Below, piece after piece: positions 23,614 through 32,016 of a stretch of 64,000 nt of DNA. The stretch comes from JBFWUM01 sp050247255. GTDB lineage: Bacteria; Acidobacteriota; Vicinamibacteria; Vicinamibacterales; UBA2999. Below the pieces are notes generated by a model. The model was given only the letters and a program-made list of their open reading frames with translations, ran no database searches and was not told the origin of the DNA. The DNA is taken from assembly GCA_050247255.1 (NCBI GenBank), contig JBFWUM010000009.1:26719-90718 (forward strand), given 5' to 3'. Numbering within the stretch: the first letter of the stretch is position 1; the number at the start of each line of letters is the position of its first letter. The translations under genes and the position numbers were made by a program.

Positions 23614-23622
23614 GTCATCGAC

Positions 23623-24531
23623 TCACAGCAGCTGCCGATCGAGGCAGAGCGCGCCCCACAGCAGCGGCAGGTAGATGATCGAGAAGAGAAACAGGCGCCG
23701 CGCCGTGCGCGTCGAGCGCTCCCGTGCGAACTCGACGCTGAGCCAGATCAGCAGGAACCCGAGCGCGGTCGCGACGATGCTGTACGGCAGGTCGGCCAGC
23801 CCGACGAACATCGGCAGCAGGCTGATCGGCCAGAGCGCCGCCGAATAGAGCAGCGCCTGTTGTCCCGTGCGGCGGCCATCCGGTTCGAGGACCGGCAGCA
23901 GCGGAATGCCGGCCGCCCGGTAGTCATCGCGGCACAGCCAGCCGATGGCGAGGAAGTGCGGGATCTGCCAGAAGAAGACGATGCCGAAGAGCACGATCGC
24001 CGGCAGCGTGATCTCGTTGGTGACCGCGGTCCAGCCGATAACCGGCGGCAGCGCGCCGGGCACGCCGCCGACCAGCGTCGACAGCGAGCTGCGCGTCTTC
24101 ATCGGCGTGTAGACGAGGACGTAGCTGGCCAGCGTCACGAAGGCGACGAGGGCGGTCAGCACGTTGGCCTGCCAGGCAAGCTCGGCGAGCCCGGCGACGG
24201 CGAGGACGAGGCCGAAGATCGTGGCCTCCGCGGTGCCGAGGCGTCCGGCCGGCAGCGGCCGTCCGGCGGTGCGCCGCATGAGGCGATCGGTGCGCCGCTC
24301 CCACACCTGGTTCAGCGCCGCGGCGCTGCCGGCAACGAGCGCCGTGCCGACGAGCGTGTGGAAGACGAGGGCGGCCGGGAGCGTGACAGGGTCGGCAAGG
24401 TAGAGCCCGCCGAGCGTCGTGATGAGGACGAGGAGGTTCAGCCGCGGCTTGGTCAGCGTGACGAAATCGGCCGTGCGCGACACGTCGCCCGTCTTGTCGG
24501 CGCCGGCGACGTCGATTGCGGCCTGGGCCAT
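23623..24531 (-). CDS. ctaB: Protoheme IX farnesyltransferase (heme O synthase)
   Basis: 302-residue UbiA-superfamily membrane enzyme adding farnesyl to heme B for heme-copper oxidases. The first Asp-rich motif is in ALNQVWERRTDRLMRRTAGRPLPAG (split: NQVWERRTD, RLMRRTAGRPLP), the second in LCRDDYRAAGIPLLPV, and FTKPR-like VTLTKPRLNLLVLIT near residue 25. About nine helices and normal length. Gives a link with the heme operon at 5-12 kb, which supplies its substrate pathway. Confidence 0.93.
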   Translation of the reverse strand: MAQAAIDVAGADKTGDVSRTADFVTLTKPRLNLLVLITTLGGLYLADPVTLPAALVFHTLVGTALVAGSAAALNQVWERRTDRLMRRTAGRPLPAGRLGTAEATIFGLVLAVAGLAELAWQANVLTALVAFVTLASYVLVYTPMKTRSSLSTLVGGVPGALPPVIGWTAVTNEITLPAIVLFGIVFFWQIPHFLAIGWLCRDDYRAAGIPLLPVLEPDGRRTGQQALLYSAALWPISLLPMFVGLADLPYSIVATALGFLLIWLSVEFARERSTRTARRLFLFSIIYLPLLWGALCLDRQLL

Positions 24532-24535
24532 CCTT

Positions 24536-25918
24536 TTATTGTAGGACCCCGCCGGCTTCGCTGATCTTCCGGAAGACGCGATCCTGCATCCACTTCGGAT
24601 CCCACCATTCGACCGGATTCACGGCGTTGCCGTTGACCAGCATCGTGAAATGCAGGTGGTCGCCGGCCGCCAGGCCGGTCGTGCCGCTCCGGCCGAGCTC
24701 CTGTCCCTTGTCCACGGTGGCCCCGGGCTGCACCCCGATACCCGACAGGTGCGCGTAGAGCGACTGGACGCCGAGCCCGTGGTCGACGATCACGCAGTTG
24801 CCGTAGATGCCGAGATAGGCGGCGTGCACGACCGTGCCGCGCTGGGCGGCGAGAATCGGAATCTGCGACGTCACGGCGAGATCGAAGCCGAGATGGACCT
24901 GCCGATCGATCTCCTCGCCCTGCGAGAAGTACGTGCGGTAGTCGGCGAAGCCGGCCTCGACCGCCGCGTTGGCGAGCGGCTGGAAGGCGTCGCGCCAGAG
25001 CATCTGCGGCGCCGTCTTCGCGGCGAGCGCCGCGATGGTCGCGTTGTTCTGCCGCCGCATCTCGCTGTTGATGCGCACGAACGACGGGACGATCTGGTCC
25101 GGCTCGGTCGACAGCTGCATGTCCGGCACGTTCGCCGCAATCGGCGGCACGACGCGCGCGACCCAGCCGTCGACGTTGATGTTGCTGCGGCTGAAGCGGC
25201 GGGCAAACGGCGTGTGGTCGACGGTCGCCACTGCCTGGTTGCCGGCTTCGTCGCGCGCGTACACCTGCACCGGCGTCGTCAGGTCCTGGTCCGGCAGCAG
25301 CGCGAAGAAGGCGACGCGCGTGTTGGGCGTCGTGATGCCGACGGCGCTTCCCGGGAACGACGGGTACGTCACGTCACCGACGCGCACTCCCGCCTCGACA
25401 TCGTCCGGCGTCGCGTTGAAGACGACGAACTCGGCGCCGCCGTGGTTGACGTAGTGGAAGCGCGAGAGCACGCCGACGCGCGGCGGCTCGAGGCGGACGG
25501 TGACGTCGCGCGCGACCTCGGACACCGCCTCGCGGATGCCGAACACCACCGGCCGCGCCGCGCGCACGACAATGCGCGCCGCCCCGGCCTGCAGATCAGG
25601 CATCGACTGCTTGCCGACGCGCCGCATGACGAAGAGGCGGTCGGCGCTTTCCTGCCGCGTGTCCGCTTCGGTGGGCTGGTCGAGCGAGTAGATCGGGAAG
25701 GTCTGCCCGTCCTGTTCGAGCACGGCCTCGAGCCGCGAGAACTGCCCGCCGGGCGTTTCTGCCATCAGCTCGAACGGGCTGCTCTGGCCGACGAAACGGT
25801 CGGGCTGCCGGATCTCGAGGACCGGGCCGTCCATGCGGCCGGCCCACAACCAGGCCCCGCCGAAGACGACCGCGGCGATCAGAACGAGGGTAACGAGGAA
25901 CTTGAGGAGTGTGCCCAC
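24536..25918 (-). CDS. Membrane-anchored M23 (LytM-type) peptidase
   Basis: 460 residues. One N-terminal membrane helix (LVTLVLIAAVVFGGAWLWAG), a long extracytoplasmic region of beta character, and a C-terminal M23 peptidase domain from about residue 335. Zinc and active-site elements are present: HLGFD (H-x-G-x-D type), YGNCVIVDHG, SLYAHLSGI, and DHLHF. Expected to cut peptidoglycan cross-bridges or activate another hydrolase. It starts seventy-odd bases from tRNA-Glu and ends four bases before ctaB. Confidence 0.9.
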   Translation of the reverse strand: MGTLLKFLVTLVLIAAVVFGGAWLWAGRMDGPVLEIRQPDRFVGQSSPFELMAETPGGQFSRLEAVLEQDGQTFPIYSLDQPTEADTRQESADRLFVMRRVGKQSMPDLQAGAARIVVRAARPVVFGIREAVSEVARDVTVRLEPPRVGVLSRFHYVNHGGAEFVVFNATPDDVEAGVRVGDVTYPSFPGSAVGITTPNTRVAFFALLPDQDLTTPVQVYARDEAGNQAVATVDHTPFARRFSRSNINVDGWVARVVPPIAANVPDMQLSTEPDQIVPSFVRINSEMRRQNNATIAALAAKTAPQMLWRDAFQPLANAAVEAGFADYRTYFSQGEEIDRQVHLGFDLAVTSQIPILAAQRGTVVHAAYLGIYGNCVIVDHGLGVQSLYAHLSGIGVQPGATVDKGQELGRSGTTGLAAGDHLHFTMLVNGNAVNPVEWWDPKWMQDRVFRKISEAGGVLQ

Positions 25919-25990
25919 CGGGAAACTCTACACGGACTGAGCCGGTGGCTTGCCAACCGAAGCTCGGTGCGAAGGGACTTGAGCGACGGT

Positions 25991-26065
25991 TGGTACCGGT
26001 ACGGGGATTCGAACCCCGGTCCCGTGGCTGAGAACCACGTGTCCTGACCCCTAGACGATACCGGC
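25991..26065 (-). tRNA. tRNA-Glu (anticodon CTC)
   Basis: 75 nt including an encoded CCA. Read on the minus strand: acceptor GCCGGTA pairs with TACCGGT (one G-U pair), D stem GTCT/GGAC, anticodon stem CGTGG/CCACG with loop TTCTCAG giving CTC, T stem CGGGG/CCCCG with TTCGAAT, then A-CCA. A complete cloverleaf. It decodes GAG; charged tRNA-Glu is also the substrate of HemA. Confidence 0.96.
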
Positions 26066-26133
26066 ACAGGAACCACCCCGCCAGCCATGTCCGGCGGTGC
26101 GACAACCCTTCAATGTTATCGAATGGCCGGGGC

Positions 26134-26538
26134 TCAGTAAAGCCCGGCCGGACCGCCACGGCCGCCGGCCCGATACCCGTCGTCATAGCCGCGGCGGAAT
26201 CCGGCGCGATAGTTGTCGCGATAGACGTCGCGCGACCCATACCCGCGCGAATATCCCTGGTCGGCAGAGCGGTAGTCGCGGTGTCCCACCGGGTCGTAGC
26301 GTTCGCGGGCGCGGCTGTCGGCCAGCCCGCGGGCGTAGCCGTCGGCGCGGCCGCGCGCGAACGCCGGCTCCTGGTCTGCGGCGCCGCGGCGCCCGGGCGC
26401 GCGGATGCCAAGCGGCGGCCGCCCGCGGCCTGGCGCCTGGACCCCCGTCTGCGGGGTCGGCGTGCCCTGGGCCGCCGCCACCGCGGGACCCCACAGCAGC
26501 ATCACGCAAACCGCCGCCGTTCCCATCTTTCGCAACAT
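26134..26538 (-). CDS. Small secreted Gly/Arg/Tyr-rich protein
   Basis: 134 residues from ATG 26538: signal peptide (MLRKMGTAAVCVMLLWGPAVAAAQ), a Pro/Gly/Arg linker, then repeats of the form GYARG-L, GYSRGYGS, GFRRGYDDGYRAG, a low-complexity pattern with a Tyr or Phe every 4-8 residues. Function not recognised; similar glycine/tyrosine repeats occur in exported proteins of unknown role. An alternative start at 26592 would add an unlikely N-terminal segment. Confidence 0.6.
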   Translation of the reverse strand: MLRKMGTAAVCVMLLWGPAVAAAQGTPTPQTGVQAPGRGRPPLGIRAPGRRGAADQEPAFARGRADGYARGLADSRARERYDPVGHRDYRSADQGYSRGYGSRDVYRDNYRAGFRRGYDDGYRAGGRGGPAGLY

Positions 26539-26658
26539 CACAGCTTCCCCGCAGGCGTACAACACAGCTGTGCAAGGGGTGAGCCAGTGCAAATGCCCGA
26601 ATCTGCTGATGATCGCGGCAGTGCGTGTCCTCCGCGGGATACGCTACCGGTCGACCCC

Positions 26659-27833
26659 ATGATTCAGGTCATCAAGTCGATCGACGCCCATGCCGGCGGC
26701 GCCGCTGTCCGGCTTCTCGTCGAGGGCATGCCGACGCCTCGCGGATCGTCGATGGCGCACAAGGGGCAGTGGATGCAGCGCCATGCCGATCACCTGCGCC
26801 GCAGCCTGCTGCGGGAGCCGCGCGGCCACGAGGCGCTGGTCGGCACCATGCTTACCGAGGCGGTGTCCCCGGGCGCCCATGCCGGGATCGTGTTCATGGA
26901 CGGTGCGGGCTACCCGGCGCTCTCTGGCGGGGCAGTGCTGGCGGCGACGACCATTGCGCTCGAGCGCCGGCTGATCGACGCGCCCGATCCCGCGCGGCTC
27001 GTTTTCGATACCGCGGCCGGCACCGTGCACGCGGAGGCCCGGGTCCACGCCGGCGGCGAGCGGCGCCGGGTCGACTCCGTGGCGCTGACCACCGTGCCCT
27101 GCTATGTCGCCCGCGGCGGCCACACGCTGCGTGTGGGCACGCGCGAACTCCGCGTCGACCTCGCCTTCGGCGGTCTGCTCTACGCGATCGTCGACACCGA
27201 AGCCGTCGGCATCGGCCTGAGCGGCGCGACGCTGCCGGAGCTGCTGCGCCTCGCGTCGCACATCCGCGACGCGGCCGGCGCGATCGACGGCGTCGTCTTC
27301 ACCGGCCCGCCACTCGACCCCGAAGCGCACCTCCGCAGCATCGTCGTTCCCGGCGGCCGCGTCGACAGGTCGCCCTCGGTGACGGGGACATCAGCGGTGA
27401 TGGCGGTGCTGGATGCGATGGGTTTGCTCGACGAAGCAACGCCGTTCGTCCACGAGAGCCTCGCCGGCACGCTGCTGCGCGGCACCATCGCGCGCCGCAC
27501 CGAGGTCGACGGCACACCGGCGATCGTTCCGCGGNNNNNNNNNNNNNNNNNNNNNNNNNNNNNNNNNNNNNNNNNNNNNNNNNNNNNNNNNNNNNNNNNN
27601 NNNNNNNNNNNNNNNNNNNNNNNNNNNNNNNNNNGCTGGATGCGATGGGTTTGCTCGACGAAGCAACGCCGTTCGTCCACGAGAGCCTCGCCGGCACGCT
27701 GCTGCGCGGCACCATCGCGCGCCGCACCGAGGTCGACGGCACACCGGCGATCGTTCCGCGGATCGAGGGAAGCGCCTGGATCACCGGCGAACACACGTTC
27801 CTCATCGATGAGGATGATCCGTTGAATCAGTGA
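26659..27833 (+). CDS. Proline racemase / hydroxyproline dehydratase family protein, interrupted by a false assembly gap
   Basis: The reading frame runs 26659-27534, hits 100 N, then resumes at 27762-27833 after a 127-bp exact duplicate. Joining 27534 to 27762 gives a continuous 315-residue protein ending in DEDDPLNQ, the expected family length. It opens MIQVIKSIDAHAGGAAVRLLVEGMP, a clear proline racemase superfamily start. Both catalytic positions differ from racemases: Ser89 in ALSGGAVL (usually CGHG) and Ser240 in DRSPSVTGTSA (usually DRSPCGTGTSA). Cys-Thr pairs in this superfamily give trans-3-hydroxyproline dehydratases; a Ser-Ser pair is unusual and the reaction cannot be predicted. Confidence 0.88.
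27408..27534. repeat. 127-bp segment duplicated across the gap (left copy)
   Basis: Identical over its whole length to 27635-27761 on the other side of the gap. It is interpreted as one genomic segment written twice because two contig ends overlap by a k-mer of 127 bases. Confidence 0.9.
27535..27634. other. Assembly gap (100 N), probably artificial
   Basis: Exactly 100 N between two identical 127-bp flanks. The true sequence is most simply obtained by removing the N run and one flank (227 bases), which restores the reading frame of the surrounding gene. Confidence 0.95.
27635..27761. repeat. 127-bp segment duplicated across the gap (right copy)
   Basis: Exact copy of 27408-27534. In its present position it would be in a different frame from the left part of the gene, which is why the open frames appear to shift across the gap. 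Confidence 0.9.
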
Positions 27834-27834
27834 C

Positions 27835-27960
27835 CCCTGCTGTCGGTGCTAGGGGTGAGGCTTGTCGGTGCTATCCCTGATACTTGTCGTTGCTAGTGGT
27901 GCTAGCGGTGCTCGTGGTGCTGGCGCTGACGCTTGTCAGTGCTAGAGCGTCTTCGTCTGT
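27835..27960. repeat. Left repeat array (CTTGTCGGTGCTAG units)
   Basis: Degenerate units at 27841-27852, 27861-27873, about 27883-27896 and 27932-27945, spaced irregularly, with GGTGCT triplet-like repeats between. They are in inverted orientation to the units at 28752-28844. The array overlaps the 3' end of the four-helix-bundle gene and encodes its basic C-terminal tail. Confidence 0.75.
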
Positions 27961-28339
27961 CGGTGACGCGTGGACTTGGGGTGCTTTTCAGGTACGTCCA
28001 CAGCCGGTTGAGCGCCGGATAGAGGCGCCGCATCAGGGCGAAGAGTGGTGCACCTTCCACCTCGGTGAGGTATCCCTTCACCATCGCGTGGCGACTGCAG
28101 TCCTGCACCTCGTTGAGGGAGCGGCGCGAGATTTCCAGGAACCGAGCAAACTCGTCGTGTGATTCGCAGCCGAAGCCTTCAGCGATATTGCGGCACACGG
28201 AGCCGAGGGCGTCTTCTGCCTGCTCGCGGAGTTTTCTGTCAGCCTGCCAACGCGGGCGCGCCGTGAACACGAACGCGTCACGGCGCAGTTGATCCGCCCA
28301 CTGCCAGCACACGAGTTCCTTGAAGTGGCGCGCGACCAT
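27902..28339 (-). CDS. Four-helix-bundle protein (S23 / 23S rRNA intervening-sequence protein family)
   Basis: 145 residues. HFKELVCWQWADQLRRDAF, REQAEDALGSVCRNIAEGFG and SHDEFARFLEISRRSLNEVQD match the core of the S23/IVP four-helix-bundle family; NIAEG and the SL-E segment are its hallmarks. Members were first seen inside 23S rRNA intervening sequences and also occur as lone chromosomal genes; their function is not established. The ATG at 28339 is chosen because homology begins there; the frame is open upstream to 28501. The C-terminal 20 residues are Arg/His-rich and come from the flanking repeat array. Confidence 0.85.
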   Translation of the reverse strand: MVARHFKELVCWQWADQLRRDAFVFTARPRWQADRKLREQAEDALGSVCRNIAEGFGCESHDEFARFLEISRRSLNEVQDCSRHAMVKGYLTEVEGAPLFALMRRLYPALNRLWTYLKSTPSPRVTDRRRRSSTDKRQRQHHEHR

Positions 28340-28436
28340 GACGACCTGGGCGTGCACGGTTGAGGCCTGGCCGATTCCTTCGACTTTCGTTCCGAAACGG
28401 GATGGCCGTTGCAGATCTTGCGTATCATCAAGGCTG

Positions 28437-28748
28437 ATGACTGAGCAGGAATTTCGACTGCGGGCAGACGAAGCGCTTGAACAGGCGGAGCGCGCCCTCA
28501 TGCCGTTGGCCGATCAGGAAGGGTTCGAACTCGAGAAGCAGAATGGCGTGCTGCAGATCGTCTTCGAGGAACCTGTGGAGGGAAAGTTCGTCGTCAGCCC
28601 GAACGCCCCGGTCCAGCAGATCTGGGTGTCGGCCTTGTCGCGAAGCTTCAAGCTTTCCTGGTCGGATGCGTCTTCGACCTTCGAGCTCGACGGCGAGCCG
28701 CTGCCGTTTCTCCTCGAACGCCTGACACGCCAATTCCTCGCCGCCTGA
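28437..28748 (+). CDS. cyaY: Frataxin-like iron donor protein CyaY
   Basis: 103 residues, the size of bacterial frataxin. An acidic N-terminal helix (MTEQEFRLRADEALEQAERAL) is followed by a sheet with VLQIVFEEP, KFVVSPNAPVQQIWVSALS and FKLSWSD, the diagnostic N-x-x-x-x-Q-I-W-V-S region. Binds iron and regulates Fe-S cluster assembly in the cytosol. It is divergent from the four-helix-bundle gene (97 bases between starts) and both genes lie between inverted repeat arrays. Frataxin is uncommon outside Proteobacteria, so transfer is possible but not shown. Confidence 0.85.
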   Translation: MTEQEFRLRADEALEQAERALMPLADQEGFELEKQNGVLQIVFEEPVEGKFVVSPNAPVQQIWVSALSRSFKLSWSDASSTFELDGEPLPFLLERLTRQFLAA

Positions 28749-28751
28749 AGT

Positions 28752-28844
28752 CTGGCACCCCTAGCACCCCTAGCACCCCTAGCACCGACAAGCGTCAGCC
28801 GCTAGCACCGACAAGCGTCAGAGATAGCACCCACAAGCGTCGCG
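28752..28844. repeat. Right repeat array (CTAGCACCGACAAGCGTCAG units)
   Basis: Four CTAGCACCC-type half units at 28752-28778, then full units at 28779-28798 and 28802-28821 and a variant from about 28824. Inverted relative to the array at 27835-27960, so together they bracket a segment of about 1 kb. Confidence 0.82.
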
Positions 28845-28845
28845 C

Positions 28846-29760
28846 TCAGGGTGTGTCTGAGAGTCGCTCCGGCGACGCGACGTAGGAGCGGCGCGCGCGA
28901 GCCGTCATGCCGTTCTGCTTCATGCGCACTTCGAGGCGGTGTTCCTTCCCGTCGAGCGTCATCGGCGTGAAGCCGAGGGTGTACTGGCTGTGCAGCTCCT
29001 GGGCGACTCGGCTGAACGTTGGCGCGAGCTCCGCGGTGCGTTTCAGCTCGAAGTAGCCGCCGCCCGTCTCCTCGGCCAGGCGCTTCAGGTTGCGGTCCGG
29101 GCGCGAGCGGACGACGCGCTGGCCGTTGAAGTACTCCGACTCGAGGCCGATCGCGTAGACCATGATCTCCTCGTTGCGCGCGCGCTCGAGGACGTCGCCG
29201 AACCCGAGGCGGCTGGACGTGTCGTCGCCGTCGGTGAAGACGAGCACGACCTTGCGCCCGTCGATCCCCTGCAGCGTGTCCATGCTGACGTCGATGGCGT
29301 CGTAGAGCCGCGTCGGGTTGCCGAACTGCAGGTCGCCGAGCGCCCCGATCAGGTCGTCGCGATCGCTGGTGAACTCGCCGCTCAACTCGATCTTGTCGCT
29401 GAAGGCGCCCACTTGTCCCCGGTCCTCCGGCAGCATGCGCAGGATGAACTGCTCGGCGGCCTGGTCGAGGATCTCGAGGTTGGCGGTCATGCTGGCGCTC
29501 TTGTCCATCATCACGACCACGGTGAACGGCTGGACGTCGTTCTGGAAGAAGACGATCTCCTGCGGCCGGCCGTTGTCGAGGATGGTGAACTCCTCCTGCG
29601 CCAGGTTCGGCACCAGGCGGCCGTCGGCGGCGGTGACGGTGGCGACGACCGGGACGATCCGCGTGCTCGAACGGAAGGTCGGCTCCTGGGCGCCGGCCGG
29701 GCGCAGCGACGCGAAGGTGGCCGCGGCAAGCAGGGCAAGGGTCGCAGCACGCATGCGCAT
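28846..29760 (-). CDS. Secreted VWFA-domain protein (acidobacterial type)
   Basis: 304 residues: signal peptide (MRMRAATLALLAAATFASLRPAGAQ), N-terminal beta segment with LAQEEFTILDNGRPQEIVFF, VWFA domain with intact DxSxS (VVMMDKSASM) and VLVFTDGDDTSS, and a C-terminal beta extension (YTLGFTPMTLDGKEHRLEVRM). Closely parallels the protein at 12320-13231; these VWFA-related proteins are typical of Acidobacteria and of unknown function. Transcribed divergently from the TonB receptor at 29824, 63 bases apart. Confidence 0.88.
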   Translation of the reverse strand: MRMRAATLALLAAATFASLRPAGAQEPTFRSSTRIVPVVATVTAADGRLVPNLAQEEFTILDNGRPQEIVFFQNDVQPFTVVVMMDKSASMTANLEILDQAAEQFILRMLPEDRGQVGAFSDKIELSGEFTSDRDDLIGALGDLQFGNPTRLYDAIDVSMDTLQGIDGRKVVLVFTDGDDTSSRLGFGDVLERARNEEIMVYAIGLESEYFNGQRVVRSRPDRNLKRLAEETGGGYFELKRTAELAPTFSRVAQELHSQYTLGFTPMTLDGKEHRLEVRMKQNGMTARARRSYVASPERLSDTP

Positions 29761-29823
29761 GCTGCGAGCTTAGCAACGGTTGTTCCGCATGAGCAACGAC
29801 GAAGCAGGATAAAATCCCGGACC

Positions 29824-32016
29824 ATGCGAACCGCCCTGTTTCTGCTGCTCTGCGCCCTGATCGCGGCCCCTCTGCACGCCCAGTCCGGCGTCGAGGGGGT
29901 CGTCCTCGACGCCTCCGGCGCGCCGATTCCGAACGCAACCGTCACCGTGGACGGTCAGTCGATGACCACCGGTGATGACGGGCGGTTCTCCTTTCCGGCG
30001 GCGGCCCCCGGCGCCACGATCCAGGTCTCGGCGCCCGGCTTTGCCTCAAATACGGCGCGGCCGGACGGGACGGCCGAGGTACGCGTCACCCTGCATCCCG
30101 CGCCGCTGAACGAAGCGGTGGTCGTGACGACCTCGCGCGGCGCCGATCGGCTGTCGACGGCGACGGCCACGACGGTGGTGACATCGGCTGAGCTGCTCAA
30201 TTCCGCCGGCGGCGCCCTCGACGACATCCTGCGCAACACGCCGGGCTTCAGCCTGTTCCGCCGTTCCTCCTCGCGGGTGTCCAATCCGACGACCCAGGGC
30301 GTGACGCTGCGCGGCGTGTCGGGCTCGGGCGCGAGCCGGACGTTGGTGCTGGCCGATGGCCAGCCGCTCAACGACCCGTTTGGCAGCTGGGTCTACTGGA
30401 ACCGCATTCCCGAAGCGGCCATCGATCGCGTGGAGGTGGTGCGCGGATCCACCGGCGATCTCTATGGCGCCAACGCGCTCGGTGGCGTCGTCCAGGTGCT
30501 GACGCTGGCGCCGAACCGGACGCGGCTGCGCGTCATGGCTGAAGGCGGCTCGCATGACACGGCGCGCGGCTCGGTCTACGGCAGCACGAAGCGCGACCTG
30601 TGGGAGGTCTTCGGCTCGGCGGAGGTGCTGCGCACCGGCGGCGTGCACGTGGTCGGCGAGGAATCACGCGGCACGATCGACGCGCGCGCCGCTTCCGACT
30701 ACGGCACCTTCCTCGTCGGCGGCATCTACAACCCGGGCGACTGGCACGCCGGGGTGCGGGTCAGCTACTACGACGAGAACCGCGGCAACGGCACGCCGGT
30801 GCAGATCAACACGACCAACCAGACGGTGGTGGCCGGCGAGGCGGGTGGGACGGCCGCCGGCGGCGCGTGGCAGGCGCGCCTCTCGGGCGGCACGCAGGAC
30901 TACTTCCAGACCTTCAGCTTCGTCTTCGCCGGCCGTGGCGGCGAGCGGCTGACCCGCGATCAGACGATGCCGACGGCGTTTGCGAACTACTCGGCGCAGT
31001 TCACGCGCGCGCTCGGCGAGGCGACCGTCCTCGTCGGCATGGAAGGGAAGCGCACCAGCGGCACGATGGAGGAGCTGAACTACGCCGCCAGCGGGGTCGT
31101 CACCGCCTCGCCGATCACCGGCGGCGTCGAGACGAGTAACGCGTTGTTCGGCCGTGTCAGCCTGGTTCCGGCCGACAGCCTCACCGTGGTGCTGGGAGCC
31201 CGCGCCGACTTCTGGCGCTCGTCACCGGAGATCAGCACCTCGCCGAAGCACAGCGCCAACTTCATCAGCCCGCGGGCGTCGGCCGAGTATCGGCTGTCGG
31301 ATGTCGCCTCGGTCCACGGCTCCGTCTATCGCGCCCACCGCACGCCGAGCCTCAACGAGCTGCACCGCGGCTTCAGCGTCGGCAGCATCATCACCAACGC
31401 CAACCCTGAGCTCGATCCTGAGCGGCTCACCGGCTTCGAGGGCGGCCTGCTGCTGGCGCAGGGGACGACCTCGGCGCGCGTGACGGCGTTCTTCAACCAG
31501 CTCGACGGCGCGGTGACCAACGTGACGATTTCCGATCCGGGCGTGACGCCGATCATCCGGCAGCGGCAGAACACCGACACGCTCCGGTCGACGGGGGTCG
31601 AAATCGAAGCCGACTTCCGCCCGTTCGAGCGCTGGAGCTACGGCGCGCTCGCGGTGTTCACGCGCTCGCGGCTGTCCGAAACGCCGGAGCAGCCGCAGCT
31701 CGAAGGCAACCACACCCCGCAGGTTCCCAGCTACCAGTTCGGCGGCAACGTCACCTATGCCGACCCGCGCGGCTTCACCGGCTCCATGCAGCTGCGCGTC
31801 CTCGGCTCCCAGTACGACGACGACCTGAACGTGTTCGAGCTCGATCCGTTCGCCGTGGTCGACCTGACGCTGAGCCAGGAGCTGATTCGCGGCCTCAACG
31901 TCTTCGCCGCCGTGGAGAACCTGTTCAACAAGGACTACGACACCGGCCGCACGCCGCTGCGCACCGTCGGCTGGCCGCGTTCCTTCCGCATGGGTGTGAG
32001 GGTGTTCCTGCCATGA
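29824..32016 (+). CDS. TonB-dependent outer membrane receptor with carboxypeptidase-regulatory domain
   Basis: 730 residues: signal peptide (to about 20), a carboxypeptidase-regulatory beta-sandwich (about 22-95: GVEGVVLDASGAPIPNATVTVDG), plug domain (about 105-215: DDILRNTPGFSLF, TLRGVSGSGASRTLVLADGQPLNDPFG, VEVVRGSTGDLYGANALGGVVQ) and a 22-strand-type barrel ending in the aromatic-rich SFRMGVRVFLP. The plug and the IENLFNKDYDT-like AVENLFNKDYDTG motif are standard. The substrate is not evident; vitamin B12 or siderophore types share this plug. The open frame continues upstream but ATG 29824 begins the signal peptide. The next gene overlaps by ATGA. Confidence 0.93.
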   Translation: MRTALFLLLCALIAAPLHAQSGVEGVVLDASGAPIPNATVTVDGQSMTTGDDGRFSFPAAAPGATIQVSAPGFASNTARPDGTAEVRVTLHPAPLNEAVVVTTSRGADRLSTATATTVVTSAELLNSAGGALDDILRNTPGFSLFRRSSSRVSNPTTQGVTLRGVSGSGASRTLVLADGQPLNDPFGSWVYWNRIPEAAIDRVEVVRGSTGDLYGANALGGVVQVLTLAPNRTRLRVMAEGGSHDTARGSVYGSTKRDLWEVFGSAEVLRTGGVHVVGEESRGTIDARAASDYGTFLVGGIYNPGDWHAGVRVSYYDENRGNGTPVQINTTNQTVVAGEAGGTAAGGAWQARLSGGTQDYFQTFSFVFAGRGGERLTRDQTMPTAFANYSAQFTRALGEATVLVGMEGKRTSGTMEELNYAASGVVTASPITGGVETSNALFGRVSLVPADSLTVVLGARADFWRSSPEISTSPKHSANFISPRASAEYRLSDVASVHGSVYRAHRTPSLNELHRGFSVGSIITNANPELDPERLTGFEGGLLLAQGTTSARVTAFFNQLDGAVTNVTISDPGVTPIIRQRQNTDTLRSTGVEIEADFRPFERWSYGALAVFTRSRLSETPEQPQLEGNHTPQVPSYQFGGNVTYADPRGFTGSMQLRVLGSQYDDDLNVFELDPFAVVDLTLSQELIRGLNVFAAVENLFNKDYDTGRTPLRTVGWPRSFRMGVRVFLP

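Noticed and set aside
27408..27761. Real tandem duplication inside the racemase gene
   Set aside because: Exact 127-bp identity on both sides of a 100-N spacer is better explained by contig-end overlap.
28939..29823. Upstream extension of the TonB receptor frame
   Set aside because: It is antisense to the VWFA gene; the signal peptide and homology start at 29824.
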